A program made the position numbers and the translations under genes. The notes beneath the pieces are model-generated. The model made no database searches. It was not told the DNA's origin and saw only the letters and a list, made by a program, of their open reading frames with translations. Positions 26,049-35,921 of a stretch of DNA of 64,000 nt are shown one piece after another. Origin of the DNA: Candidatus Flexifilum affinis (GTDB lineage: Bacteria > Chloroflexota > Anaerolineae > Aggregatilineales > Phototrophicaceae); assembly GCA_016713325.1 (NCBI GenBank), contig JADJPJ010000093.1, positions 124,001-188,000 of the forward strand. Direction: 5' to 3'. Numbering within the stretch: position 1 is the first letter of the stretch; each line of letters starts with the position of its first letter.

Positions 26049-26522
26049 TCACCTGTCTGCTGTCGCAAAGAGAGGTGGCCCAATGTTGAGATCCAGCCAG
26101 TACTGGCCAATACGGTGTACCACTTCCAGGAAGCCAGTGGCCGACGACGGCTTCACCAGGTAACTGTTCGCGCCACTGTCATAGCTCTTGACGAGATCCG
26201 ACTCCTCCTGCGAAGAAGTCAGGATGATAACCGGCAGGCGCTTCAGATTGGGCGCTGTCTTAATACGACGCAGCACCTCATGACCGTCGATGCCGGGAAG
26301 TTTGAGATCCAGCAGCACAAGATCGGGCAGAGGAAAAGCGCCTCGGTCGCCGTATGGCCCCTGGCCGAGGAGGTAGCGTATGGCATCATCTCCTGTCCGA
26401 GAAACATGGACCTCGGCGCGCAGCCGAGCTTCCCGGAAAGCATACAGGGTGAGCTCGACATCCAGAGCGTTGTCTTCGACAAGCAGGAGATTTCCCGCGG
26501 CGCTCGCATTTGGCAACCTCAT
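26049..26522 (-). CDS. Single-domain response regulator (Rcp1/CheY-like)
   Basis: A 157-residue receiver domain without output domain. The acidic pair is in LLVEDNALDVEL, the phospho-Asp in LVLLDLKLPGIDG, the Thr/Ser switch in ILTSSQEE and the Lys in YLVKPSS. The length and DVELTLYAFREA pattern are those of phytochrome-associated Rcp-type regulators that relay phosphate between kinases. Its ATG overlaps the upstream kinase stop by ATGA (26519-26522), and it ends 16 bases before the hybrid kinase start, so the three genes form a minus-strand operon. Confidence 0.92.
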   Translation of the reverse strand: MRLPNASAAGNLLLVEDNALDVELTLYAFREARLRAEVHVSRTGDDAIRYLLGQGPYGDRGAFPLPDLVLLDLKLPGIDGHEVLRRIKTAPNLKRLPVIILTSSQEESDLVKSYDSGANSYLVKPSSATGFLEVVHRIGQYWLDLNIGPPLFATADR

Positions 26523-29253
26523 GGCTTTTCGCCTTCTGCGACACGCTGGAGTCTGACGCAGAACACGCTGCCCTGTTCAGGCGCGGCTTCAACCCAGACG
26601 TCGCCGCTCATCATTTCAACCGCTTTTCGAACCACAGCCAGACCAATTCCGGTTCCAGGGTATTCCTCCTGACTATGCAGTCGCTGAAACAAACCGAATA
26701 TCCGCTCTCTGAACTCGGGCGGAATGCCGATCCCATTGTCGATAACGCGAATCGCGACATGCTCATCTTCAGTGATAGAACTCACCCTTATATGCGGCGG
26801 AACACCCTGCCGATGATAAGTCAGCGCATTCTGTATCAGATTCGTAAATACTTGCTTCAGCAGCGTTCGATCCCCATCGACAGAGGGAAGTGATTGCGCG
26901 ACTTCAATGCGAGCATCCGCCTCTAGAATGTGGGCTGTCAGGTCGATCATCACATCCGAAAGGACACTGTCCAGTGAAACAGGTCGCATGTGAGGCACAC
27001 GCTGACGTCCAAGCCGGGAATAGGACAACAGATCGGTGATCAGTTGATCCATCTGGCTGCTCGCGACGATGATATTTTCGAAGTAGCGGCGCCCCTCATC
27101 GTTCAGTGCCGCCCGGTGGCGGCGAGAGATGATCTCTGAAAAACCCTGGATCGCTCGCAGGGGCGCCCGGAGATCGTGTGAGACGGAGTAGCTGAACAGT
27201 TCAAGGTCGTGATTGGCCGACTCCAGAAGCGCAGTGCGTTCCTGTACTCGCCGCTCAAGCTCGACAGTATGGCGAGCGATCTTGTCGTTCAGTTCGGCCT
27301 GATAGAAGGCGATAGCTACCTGGGATGCGATTTCCTCAGCGATCTGCTGATGTTCGGGCGTGAAGAAGCCCACCTGACGAGCAGCCAGCGCCAGCGTCCC
27401 GATCAGCCGTCCCTGGACCATCATCGGATTGGCCATCGCGGCTCGGACCCCCTGCGCCAACAGGTCAGCAGCAAGATGGGCGAGCGGCCCTTCCTGCAAG
27501 CCGAGATCGGGCGCTATCGCTGTCCGTCCCGATTTCAATCTTTCCAGAACCTGGTTGGGAACCACCGGTTGGGTTCGCACCGGTGAAACCTGGATATCGG
27601 GCATATGCTGTGAGGCAAAGATCGTCTCTTCCGTGAGGGCTTCGTCGTGAAGAATGATACTGGCCCACTCACAGGGAATCAGGCGAACCACATGTTCCAG
27701 CACAACGCGTGCGATTTTTCCGTAGATTGTGCGCCCAGAATCGCGCGATCGATTTCCCTGAGAATAAGGAGGCGTTCGTTGTAGAGCCGCAGAGCCGCCT
27801 CCGCACGCTTGCGTTCGGTGACATCTACCAGAACGGCGACATTTCCGTTGATCTGGCCGGCGCTGTCCCTCAAAGGCGAGGCATAAATGCTGTAATCGAT
27901 GGGAGAGCCTTCGCGCTTCTGGCGGCGTACTTCAACTCCGTTCAGCCCTTCTCCGCGCCGAAGGCTCGCCAGAAATCCCTGGAACTGCGGCCATTGACTT
28001 GGAGGCACGCTGGGGAGCTGCTGACCTATCGCTTCTTCCGCGGTCCAGCCGAGCATCTTTTCAGCGGCTGTATTCCATACCGTACGCACTACGCCGTCCA
28101 GGTCCAGCGCAACGATCGCTGTCGGCGCCGCCTCAATGATGGTCCACAGCAGGGTGTTCGATTGCAGAAGTTCACCTTGACTCTTCTGGAGGTTCCGGTA
28201 GGTGAGCAGGCTGGTGAGGCCATCAGACAGGCGCCGGCCGATTTCCAGAAAAAGCCGCTCCTCGTCCCGTGACCAGATCCGCGCGTTCGAACACTGGTGC
28301 AGCCCGAACGCCCAGGGTCTGTCCACTTTCGGATAGAGCGCCATGGCGATAAAGGATTGAACCCCAAACCTCTGCGCCACCAGGTCAGGCATCGGGTGGG
28401 CCCCGCCCGGACCAAATTGAACCGGTCCCTCGGCCTCACGAAGGATTCGGTAGATCGCTGCCCCAACCGGCTCAAGCGGCATTTTGATTCCGAGCGGCAG
28501 CACGCCTGGATATTCCGGGCGCGTGCGTTCCATTGGCACGCTCCACGTCGGCGAGTCGGGCTCGCACGGGTAGGCCATCCAGGCGCGGTCGCACTCGAAA
28601 ACGGAAAGAAGCGCGTCGAGGACGTCGCGCAGCATCGTATCGAGATCGGCTGTCTTCGAAATGGTTCGGTTAATCTGATCCAACTTCTCAAAGAAGGGGA
28701 ACTCGCGACCGGCGGCAATCATCGCCTTTTCTGACGCCCGTTCCTTCTCGATTGCCAGCTCGCACATTGACGCCATGGTGGCCATGAGGTTGGAGTCGTC
28801 AGGTCCGAAGTCCGGCTCTGCTTCCAATGCCTCGAAGCGGCCCACGGCCGTCAGAAGCCCCAGGAGTCGGCCATGGCCGATCGCAGGAGCGATGATCATC
28901 GGTCGGGCAACAGATTCTAAGCGGTCGACACGCGAGGTATTGTCAGCCCAGGGAAGCAGCGCAGTTTCAGTGGAAAAGATGGGCTTCATTTCGCGAATGG
29001 CCCGTTCGAACGCGCCAACCACGAGCGCCTCATAGCGAACCATCACGGCTCCGACGGTGTTTGCACACGGTCCGCCCCGCGCAAACTGAGTGACTTGTTG
29101 TGTGTCCTGGTCGAGACCTGTAAAAATCACCTCGTCGGCAGACAGAACCTCCGCCAAACTGTCCACTGCGCACTGCAGCAGCCCATGAACATCGTCGATG
29201 TGCGCCAGCGCTTGCACGACTCTGTGAAGGGCCTGGATCTCTGTGATCGCCAT
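26519..29253 (-). CDS. GAF/PAS sensor histidine kinase (frameshifted)
   Basis: Start 29253 follows GGGAGAGGG. The first frame carries two GAF-like domains (about 1-160 and 180-345), a PAS domain (IIEAAPTAIVALDLDGVVRTVW to DVTERKRAEAAL) and the start of a third GAF (LREIDRAILGAQSTEK). The second frame continues IARVVLEHVVRLIPCEWASII, then HisKA with YSVSHDLRAPLRAI and HATPase_c (NLIQNALTYHR, DNGIGIP, GTGIGLAVVRKA). The break is in the A5 run (plus-strand T at 27715-27719); six A would restore about 910 residues. No membrane segment, so it senses cytoplasmic cues, perhaps light, redox or small ligands through GAF. It probably signals to the overlapping response regulator. Confidence 0.85.
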
Positions 29254-29468
29254 ACGGACCCTCTCCCGAATTCGCGACAACAGGCATGAGGCGAAAGATC
29301 TCGCTTCAGCTCTCGCCGGTGATCGGCCACAGAGACGCCAACCAGCTTCAGTAGAGGTTGTTTCAACTCACAGGCGCCGGCTGGCAGGCAGCTCTCTTCA
29401 CCGAGCAGTCAAAGCGATTGTATTCCAGAATGGGCAAGACGGGGTTGAGCTTTCGTGGAAACTGCCAA

Positions 29469-30353
29469 TCAGTGCGTGTTGACGTGCACCCGGGTGAACT
29501 CGTCGCGGTAGGAGCCCGGCGCGACTTTCATGATTCGCCGGAAGACGCGCCGGAAGTAGTCGGCATCGCTGAAGCCGCAGCGCGCGGCGATCTGCGCGAT
29601 CGTCCAGTTGGTGTCCAGCAGCCACTCGCAGGCCTTCTCCACCCGCCGCCGGTGGATGGCTTCGGTCAGCGTGTGGCCGTACAGCTTGTGATAGATCCGC
29701 CCCAGATAATCGGGGTTGTAGCCGAGCGACGCGGCCACCTTACTGGCCGTGATGGCACGGTCGAAATTCATGCGAATGTAGGTGTGTGCCCAGGTCGCCA
29801 CCACGTTGGCATCGTCCGACGGCTGCGGCAGCTCCGCCTCCGACTGGACGACCTCGACCAGCATCAGCGTGGTCAGCAGGTTGGCAGCATAGGCTTGCAG
29901 CATGCCCGTTTCCTGATCTTCCAGGAAGGTCCGGAACAGCCGCTCCAGGCGTTCCGGCTGCCTGATCGTGGCCACCTGCGGCACGGTCAGCCGGGCGTCG
30001 CAGGCCGGCACGGTGAGCACCTCGCGGCCGTCGTGGCCCGTGAGTTCGTTCGCGACCTCGAAATGAATCCAGTAGAAGCGGAGATCCGGCGGCATCGGCT
30101 TACTGCTGCCATGCGTGCGGCCGGGCCACAGATGCAGAGTCTGACCCGCCTCCAGGTGGAAGCGCTGACCTTCCTCCCACATGTCCAGCTCACCCTGCTT
30201 GACGAAGATCAGCTCGTGCGAGTTGATCACCCGCGTCGGGTGTTGGGCGCTCCCCCGTGAAATGAAAAGCCCGGCGTTCTGCGCCTTGATCGGGCAAGCC
30301 ATCACGAGGGAAAGGGAATGGCACGGCTCCATGGCGTTCCGCCTCGAATTCAA
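29469..30353 (-). CDS. AraC-family transcriptional regulator with cupin sensor domain
   Basis: A 294-residue regulator. N-terminal cupin-like ligand domain (about 25-150; RVINSHELIFVKQGELDMWEEGQRFHLEAGQTL split by turns) and C-terminal double helix-turn-helix (about 190-290): ITASKVAASLGYNPDYLGRIY and WTIAQIAARCGFSDADYFRRVFRR. Several starts are possible (30353, 30332, 30302). It is divergent from the GH127 gene and probably activates it in response to arabinose or an arabino-oligosaccharide. The 215-base gap toward the kinase cluster (29254-29468) shows nothing recognisable. Confidence 0.92.
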   Translation of the reverse strand: MNSRRNAMEPCHSLSLVMACPIKAQNAGLFISRGSAQHPTRVINSHELIFVKQGELDMWEEGQRFHLEAGQTLHLWPGRTHGSSKPMPPDLRFYWIHFEVANELTGHDGREVLTVPACDARLTVPQVATIRQPERLERLFRTFLEDQETGMLQAYAANLLTTLMLVEVVQSEAELPQPSDDANVVATWAHTYIRMNFDRAITASKVAASLGYNPDYLGRIYHKLYGHTLTEAIHRRRVEKACEWLLDTNWTIAQIAARCGFSDADYFRRVFRRIMKVAPGSYRDEFTRVHVNTH

Positions 30354-30491
30354 TCAACTCCGACACTTCCGATTATACGCACAAGGTTCATCCGTCAAAT
30401 TGGAAAAAGTCGGAATCGTCCTGGTATTGGAGGGAATTGACTGCTGTTCATGAGCCCGGATTTCGATACATTGGAGATAAATTCGTTTGAT

Positions 30492-30504
30492 GCATCCGAA
30501 TTCA
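30492..30504 (+). promoter_or_regulatory. Operator-like site upstream of GH127
   Basis: GCATCCGAATTCA differs by one base from GCATTCGAATTCA, which is found upstream of the LacI/ABC operon (42679) and in reverse orientation upstream of GH51 (42507). It lies just ahead of a plausible ribosome-binding site and GTG start at 30519, supporting that start. Confidence 0.5.
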
Positions 30505-30518
30505 GAAAAGGTTGTCCT

Positions 30519-32462
30519 GTGATTGAAAATTGGCAGCCCTTAACGTCAGTCCGTTCCGATCAGGTTGTTCCCAGCGGTGGTTACTGGGCCGATCGGCAAG
30601 CCATCAACCGCACCTCGACCATCCCCGCCATCCATCATCAGCTTGAAATCACCGGGCGCACCGATGCCTGGCACGTACATGAGAACGATCAACGCTTCGA
30701 TGGCAAGATCGTCCACAAGTTCTGGGATTCCGACCTCGCCAAGTGGCTGGAGGCGGTTGGCTACAGCCTGCTGAACCACCCGGACCCGGAGCTGGAGCGC
30801 CTGGCTGACCAGGTGATCGCCAACATTCAGGCGGGCCAGCTTCCCGATGGCTACCTCAACAGCTTTTTCACCGTCATCGAACCGGACCTGAAATGGCGCA
30901 ACCTGCGCGACTGGCATGAGCTCTACGATGCCGGTCACCTTATGGAAGGCGCGACCGCCTACTACCAGGGCACGGGCAAGCGCGTCCTGCTCGATACGCT
31001 GGCCCGCTACGCCGACCACATCGACGAGCGCTTCGGCCCCGGCGAACACCAGGTCCACGGCTACTGCGGGCATCCCGAAGTCGAGCTGGGACTGGTCAAG
31101 CTCTTCCGCACCACCGGCGAGCGCCGCTACCTGAACCTGGCCAAGCACTTCGTCGACGAACGCGGCCAGGAGCCGAACTTCTTCGACATCGAAGCGGCCG
31201 AGCGTGGCGACGACCCGTCGAAGTTCTGGGCCAAGAGCTACCGCTACTGCCAGGCCCACATGCCCCTGCGCGAGCAGAAAACGGCGACCGGCCATTCCGT
31301 CCGCGCCGCCTACCTGTACGCCGGCGCCGCCGACGTGGCCGCCGAGACCGGAGACACCACCCTGCTCGACGCCTGCCGCGTGATCTGGGAAGACCTGACC
31401 AGCAAGCAGATGTACGTCACCGGTGGCCTGGGACCGGCCCATGCCAACGAGGGTTTCACCTTCGGCTATGACCTGCCCAACGAGACGGCCTATGCCGAGA
31501 CCTGTGCCTCGATTGCCCTGGTCTTCTGGGCCAAGAGCATGTTCGACATCGACCCGGACAGCCGCTACACCGACGTGATGGAGCGTGCCCTTTACAACGG
31601 CACAATGTCCGGCGTCTCCTACGAGGGCAATCAGTTCTTCTATGCCAACCCGCTCACCTCGTATCCGTACGTCAACCCGCACGAGCACTTCAGTGGCATC
31701 AACACCGCCCGCCACTACCGCCGCGCCGACTGGTTCGAGTGCCCGTGCTGCCCGCCCAACCTGGCTCGCGTCGTGGCCAACGTCGGTGCCTACTTCCTGT
31801 CGCACAGCGCCGATACGATTTACGTGCACCTCTACAACCAGAGCCGCATGCGCGTGACGCTGGGCGGCGGCAAAGTCGGCATCGAGCAGGAGACGAACTA
31901 CCCCTGGTCCGGCGACGTCCAGTTCACCCTGCACCTCGACCAGCCGATGCCCTTCAAGCTGGCGCTGCGCATCCCCGACTGGAGCCCTGACTTCAGCGTG
32001 CGCGTCAACGGCAGGACCGTCGATGCGCAGGTTCTGAAGGGTTATGCCACCCTGGAGCGTACCTGGAACGGCGGCGATCGCGTGGAATTGTCGCTGGCCA
32101 TGCCCGTCGAGCGGATCGTCGCGCACCCGAATGTGCGCCACGACGCCGGCTGCGTCGCCCTTCAGCGTGGCCCGATCGTCTACTGTCTGGAAGAGGCCGA
32201 CAACGGCGCCAACCTGGCCAATCTGGTCATCCCGCGCGGCGCGCAGCTCAGCGCCGGCTTCGACAGCAGTATCCTCGGCGGCGTCGGCGTCATCACCGGC
32301 GAAGCCGTGCGCTACGAACCGACAAAGTGGCCGGGTGGACTGTATCAGCCGCAGAGCGCGCTTCAGTATGCCTACGATGCCGTCCCGATCAAAGCCATCC
32401 CCTACAGCCTGTGGGCCAACCGCCAGCCCGGCGAAATGCGCGTCTGGATACGCGAGAGTTGA
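30519..32462 (+). CDS. GH127 beta-L-arabinofuranosidase (DUF1680 family)
   Basis: A 647-residue enzyme releasing terminal beta-L-arabinofuranose. The family core is complete: FWADRQ-like YWADRQAIN, LMEGATAYYQGTG, FGYDLPNETAYAETCASIAL, and the zinc-site motif WFECPCCPPNLARV with adjacent Cys residues that include the nucleophile. Acidic residues in this area include the conserved Glu before the first Cys (FEC). No signal peptide, so it acts on imported oligosaccharides. GTG 30519 with AAAAGG upstream is preferred; an in-frame ATG at 30450 would add 23 residues and put an operator-like site inside the gene. It is divergent from the AraC regulator. Confidence 0.9.
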   Translation: MIENWQPLTSVRSDQVVPSGGYWADRQAINRTSTIPAIHHQLEITGRTDAWHVHENDQRFDGKIVHKFWDSDLAKWLEAVGYSLLNHPDPELERLADQVIANIQAGQLPDGYLNSFFTVIEPDLKWRNLRDWHELYDAGHLMEGATAYYQGTGKRVLLDTLARYADHIDERFGPGEHQVHGYCGHPEVELGLVKLFRTTGERRYLNLAKHFVDERGQEPNFFDIEAAERGDDPSKFWAKSYRYCQAHMPLREQKTATGHSVRAAYLYAGAADVAAETGDTTLLDACRVIWEDLTSKQMYVTGGLGPAHANEGFTFGYDLPNETAYAETCASIALVFWAKSMFDIDPDSRYTDVMERALYNGTMSGVSYEGNQFFYANPLTSYPYVNPHEHFSGINTARHYRRADWFECPCCPPNLARVVANVGAYFLSHSADTIYVHLYNQSRMRVTLGGGKVGIEQETNYPWSGDVQFTLHLDQPMPFKLALRIPDWSPDFSVRVNGRTVDAQVLKGYATLERTWNGGDRVELSLAMPVERIVAHPNVRHDAGCVALQRGPIVYCLEEADNGANLANLVIPRGAQLSAGFDSSILGGVGVITGEAVRYEPTKWPGGLYQPQSALQYAYDAVPIKAIPYSLWANRQPGEMRVWIRES

Positions 32463-32591
32463 GGCGGCCGACTACGCACTCACCTTCGGCGTCGACGGGC
32501 TGACCTTTCAACCGCATGCATCACCAGCGCTGCCCCGCCTACTGGAAGATCCAGCCGGCGGGGTAGCGCCACAGAATCACACAAACAGAGA

Positions 32592-32618
32592 AAAACCCGG
32601 TCCACGCGACCGGGTTTT
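32592..32618 (+). terminator. Rho-independent terminator after GH127
   Basis: AAAACCCGGTC-CACGC-GACCGGGTTTT, an 11-bp stem with a U-rich 3' arm. It is near-symmetrical, so it could also stop the minus-strand transcript ending at 32682. Confidence 0.85.
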
Positions 32619-32681
32619 CCGTTTCCCTGACTTTTCCGCGACTGCGAGCCATGGAGTCATGGACGCATTGACGCTGGCGTT

Positions 32682-34099
32682 TTAATCTCCCGAGTTCGGA
32701 TCATGGACCGGATTCAGAGCGTAGCGATTCCCCTCGTTTTCGGCATGCCACCCATTGTTGCCTTGCTCGTCTAGCACAGTCCACCAAAGTTGCGAACCAA
32801 TGCAGATGAATTCGTCGGACACAAAAACAGGATAGTCCATCCGAATCTCGTTGGACGACTCATCTCCTGGCGACCCAATCCGACGAGGTGAGCCATGCCC
32901 GCCGATGACTCACGAACCGACATCCCGGGCTGAAGACGTGACATGACTCCACCGACACATACCCGTTCGCCAAGAGCGATCCGTGGGTCAGGAGCATCGC
33001 GCGGCACAAGGATGAAAGAGTCGGTCGAATATCCTTCAACTCCACTGCCAACCTCCTCGCCCCAGAAGCCGTCCTCCCGACGTGTGAGCGACAACGATTC
33101 GAAGGACTCGACCAAATAGAAGTACTGTGCAAAGCCATCATCGGTCTCCAAAAGCAGGTACACGTTGCCCGGAAGGATCTCGTCAAATATCGGGGGGCGA
33201 TTCCGCAATCCTATCGCGAGCAGACCATCAAGTTCGGGATAAAACGCGATTTGCACGGGAATGGGAGGGGCGGCAGTGTTGTCGACATAGATGCTGCCGA
33301 TAGGCGACTCGGCATGTCGCCATACAGGATAGTACAGCCAATCCGTCAGTCGTGAGGTATCCAGGGGATACGACTGGGCAAACGGCGCAACGACAGACAG
33401 GAGAGTGGGAGCATATGTGTCCAGAAAGCGTGTGAGCCAGGCTGCCTCAAACGACGCCCGTGCGTACTCCCCCGAAGCGCCATAAAGCATTCCGCGAGAG
33501 AAATGGGGAAGCACAAACCACTCGTAACCGCTTTCCATCAGAACATCGTAGGTTTCCAGCGCTTCCTCGTATCTTCCCATGATCTCCAAGGCCAATCCGC
33601 GTGCATAGAGATCGTATGGTCTGTCGATTGCCTCGCCCAAGTCGTTTCCGCCAAGCCTGGGCAGATATGCAAGCGCCCCGTCATAGTCACGCGCCATTGC
33701 CCTGGCGTATGCTTCCAGCAAGTTTTCGTTGCCTTCGTAGTCCGCAGAAGCTGCGCGCGGACTACGCTCGATGATTTGGTAGCGATACCAGATGACGAGG
33801 GCAGTGAACAAAGCGACATTCGGGCAGCGAGTATCGCTATCGTCGTCACAGGCGGCGAGCAGCGGCGCCGCCATACTGAGTAAACAGGATTGAGGGTCGA
33901 GCTTCGCATCAGGGCAACGGTTATAGGCGGCGCAGGCGGGGTCAAAATCCGGCTCATTGTCAACGAACTGTTGCAGCACCTCCATCGATGGTACGCATGG
34001 TGTGGAGGCCGGCAGTGTGGCGCTCTGGGCAAAGCCTGAGTGGAACGGAATGAGCAGGCATATCAAGATGAGGAGCAAACTACATCGCATAGTTTCCAT
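32682..34099 (-). CDS. Secreted repeat protein with SH3-like C-terminus (frameshifted)
   Basis: The N-terminus is a signal peptide (LLLILICLLIPFHSGFAQS). About residues 110-220 contain TPR-like helices (LLEAYARAMARDYDGALAYLPRL, LYARGLALEIMGRYEEALETYDVL split). A beta-rich domain follows. After about 32876 the frame becomes shadow sequence; one added base in the CCC at 32874-32876 restores SPGDESSNEIRMDYPVFV and a closing SH3-like segment QLWWTVLDEQGNNGWHAENEGNRY, ending at 32682, about 471 residues. The tail resembles that of 15320-16026. Function unknown; likely cell-surface or secreted. Confidence 0.7.
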
Positions 34100-34334
34100 G
34101 TCCTTCCCCTATCCATGATTGTAGGAGAAACGAAGTCTATCGCGCCATGCGTGCACCTGTCGCTAGCCCACCCCTGCACCAATGACCTCGTGGTTATTTC
34201 GTCAGTTCCCTTATCAGCCAATCGCTATTCCGGACAACCGGCTTATATACAAATTCAGGCCACCCGCTGCTTGTACGTTGATCCCAACCGGCATACAGTG
34301 AGCGCATCCTGGCCATCAAGTGAGGGAGACTGCC

Positions 34335-34913
34335 ATGGCACAGAAAACCGAACGGAGTGCAAGGAATCACTATCTTCAGCACCATCTTCAACAGAGCCGC
34401 GACATCATTCAGAGCCTGAAGACCAAGCAGGACGAAAAGCGCCGTTCCGCCGAAAAACTCACCGACGTTATGACCTCCTTCTTCGGCAGCATGGGTTTCC
34501 TGGCCATCAATGTGGCCTGGTTCGCCCTCTGGATCGCCGTCAACCTGGAGCTCATCCCCGGGGTAGCCGCCTTCGACCCGTTCCCCTTCGGCCTGCTCAC
34601 CATGATCGTCTCGCTCGAAGCCATCGCGCTGGCCATCTTTGTGCTCATCTCGCAGAACCGATCGGCAAAAATCGCCGATCTCCGGGAAGAGATCGACCTC
34701 CAGGTGGACATGCTCTCCGAGCGCGAGCTGACCAAGCTGCTGCACATTGTCTGCGCCATCGCCGAGAAGCAGGGGATCGACCTGGGCCAGGACGAGGAGC
34801 TGCGAACGATGCTTGAACCAACCTCTATGAGCAAGATCGAGCATGCCCTGGAGGTGCAGATTCTCGGGCTGCCACGCGAGTCACCGCCTGAGGAGCACTC
34901 GCCATCGTCATGA
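34335..34913 (+). CDS. DUF1003 membrane protein
   Basis: A 192-residue protein with two central membrane segments (MGFLAINVAWFALWIAVNLELIPG and FGLLTMIVSLEAIALAIFVLIS) flanked by charged helices (LREEIDLQVDMLSERELTKLL), the DUF1003 layout. ATG 34335 follows GAGGGAG. Its function is uncharacterised; relatives are often small cytoplasmic-membrane proteins beside transporters. A strong terminator follows 8 bases after the stop. The 235-base gap before it (34100-34334) shows only a possible divergent promoter region. Confidence 0.88.
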   Translation: MAQKTERSARNHYLQHHLQQSRDIIQSLKTKQDEKRRSAEKLTDVMTSFFGSMGFLAINVAWFALWIAVNLELIPGVAAFDPFPFGLLTMIVSLEAIALAIFVLISQNRSAKIADLREEIDLQVDMLSERELTKLLHIVCAIAEKQGIDLGQDEELRTMLEPTSMSKIEHALEVQILGLPRESPPEEHSPSS

Positions 34914-34921
34914 GCAGCAAA

Positions 34922-34946
34922 AAACCCGGCTGAGGGAGCCGGGTTT
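34922..34946 (+). terminator. Rho-independent terminator after DUF1003 gene
   Basis: AAACCCGGCT-GAGGG-AGCCGGGTTT followed by CTC; a 10-bp stem with an A-rich 5' and U-rich 3' flank. Confidence 0.85.
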
Positions 34947-34996
34947 CTCAGGAAACGAACCCGTTAGTCGACATGATGCCCGCAGGTGCTTCCCAA

Positions 34997-35036
34997 CCTC
35001 ACCCCTGCTGCGCTTCGCCTTCCACTTATAGCTGAG
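34997..35036. repeat. Partial copy of the CCTCACCCCT repeat
   Basis: CCTCACCCCTGCTGCGCTTCGC is shared with the element at 49466-49532; the inner hairpin and second arm are missing or degraded. Confidence 0.6.
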
Positions 35037-35107
35037 CAAAGGCAGTAGCGTTCAGGAGACCGGGTCCGCCCCCCCGCTTGCGTGGGAGAGGGGCTCAACC
35101 TCCAGTC

Positions 35108-35518
35108 CTACCCGTGCGGTGCGGTCAGCTCCAGTTGAATGTTGTCGGGATCGCGGAAGGCCATCACAAAGATCGGCAGGCCGGCATGCCCCAGGTCGTT
35201 GATCGCGCCGTGCGAGACGCCATTCTGGTCGAACACCTGCTCCGCCGCCTCCAGCTCGGCGCGGCTGCCGACGCTGAAGCTGACATGATCCAGGCCGGCG
35301 CGGTTCTCGCTAAAGCGGTCGTTGTCCGGCCGCTGGGTCGGGTCCGGCGCTTCGTTTAGCGCGAGGATCGTCGTGCCGTTGGCAAGGATGGTCTTCGGGC
35401 CCAGCACCAGCACCACCTTGAAGTTGAGAATGCCCGTGTAAAACGCAACCGAACGCTCGCTGTTGGTCACCGTCAACGCGATGTGATGCACACCGCCCAG
35501 ACTGATTGCAGGGGACAT
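35108..35518 (-). CDS. VOC/glyoxalase-family protein
   Basis: A 136-residue vicinal-oxygen-chelate protein with two beta-alpha-beta modules: VHHIALTVTNSERSVAFYTGILNFKVV and LDHVSFSVGSRAELEAAEQVF, ending FRDPDNIQLELTAP. Metal-ligand positions are His in HHIALTV, His in DHVSF and Glu in IQLEL. It could be a dioxygenase, lyase or resistance-type enzyme; the substrate cannot be inferred. ATG 35518 follows GGAG; earlier in-frame starts exist at 35530 and 35545. Confidence 0.85.
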   Translation of the reverse strand: MSPAISLGGVHHIALTVTNSERSVAFYTGILNFKVVLVLGPKTILANGTTILALNEAPDPTQRPDNDRFSENRAGLDHVSFSVGSRAELEAAEQVFDQNGVSHGAINDLGHAGLPIFVMAFRDPDNIQLELTAPHG

Positions 35519-35675
35519 GTCCGGCTCCATCTCTATGGGAAACAAAGGTCTCTGGAATTTATTATACGAAGCATTTGTAGAAATGGATCATTTTCGTCCA
35601 GAGTGGCGGGACGAGGGCAGGCAACGCATAGAGCCGCGCTGCCCGCGCCCCATCAACCCACGGCCAGTACACGAA

Positions 35676-35750
35676 GAGGTTCATCTGACGGGTTGATGGC
35701 GGAGGGACGGGGCAATGTCCCCGTCCACCATTCCCGGGCGGACACGCTGA
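35676..35750. repeat. Modular intergenic repeat, copy 2
   Basis: TTCATCTGACGGGTTGATGG (about 35681-35700, reverse of the 21790 module) followed by a GGGGCAATGTCCCC palindrome and CATTCCCGGGCGGACACGCTG (to 35750), matching 21736-21779. The remaining gap 35519-35921 also holds a G/C-run hairpin near 35825-35850; I see no gene there. Confidence 0.75.
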
Positions 35751-35921
35751 GGCTTGTCCGAGAGGCTGCCACGAATCACCTTCTTCCCTTCCCCGGGGGA
35801 CCCGCCACGCCGTCAGGGTTCGCCTCCCCTTGCGCCGGGGGAGGGGGGTGGGGTAAAACAAACGGACCGCACGCTGGTCCAACCCTGCGCAGACCTTCGT
35901 CATGCTCATCTTGTTGCTGTA

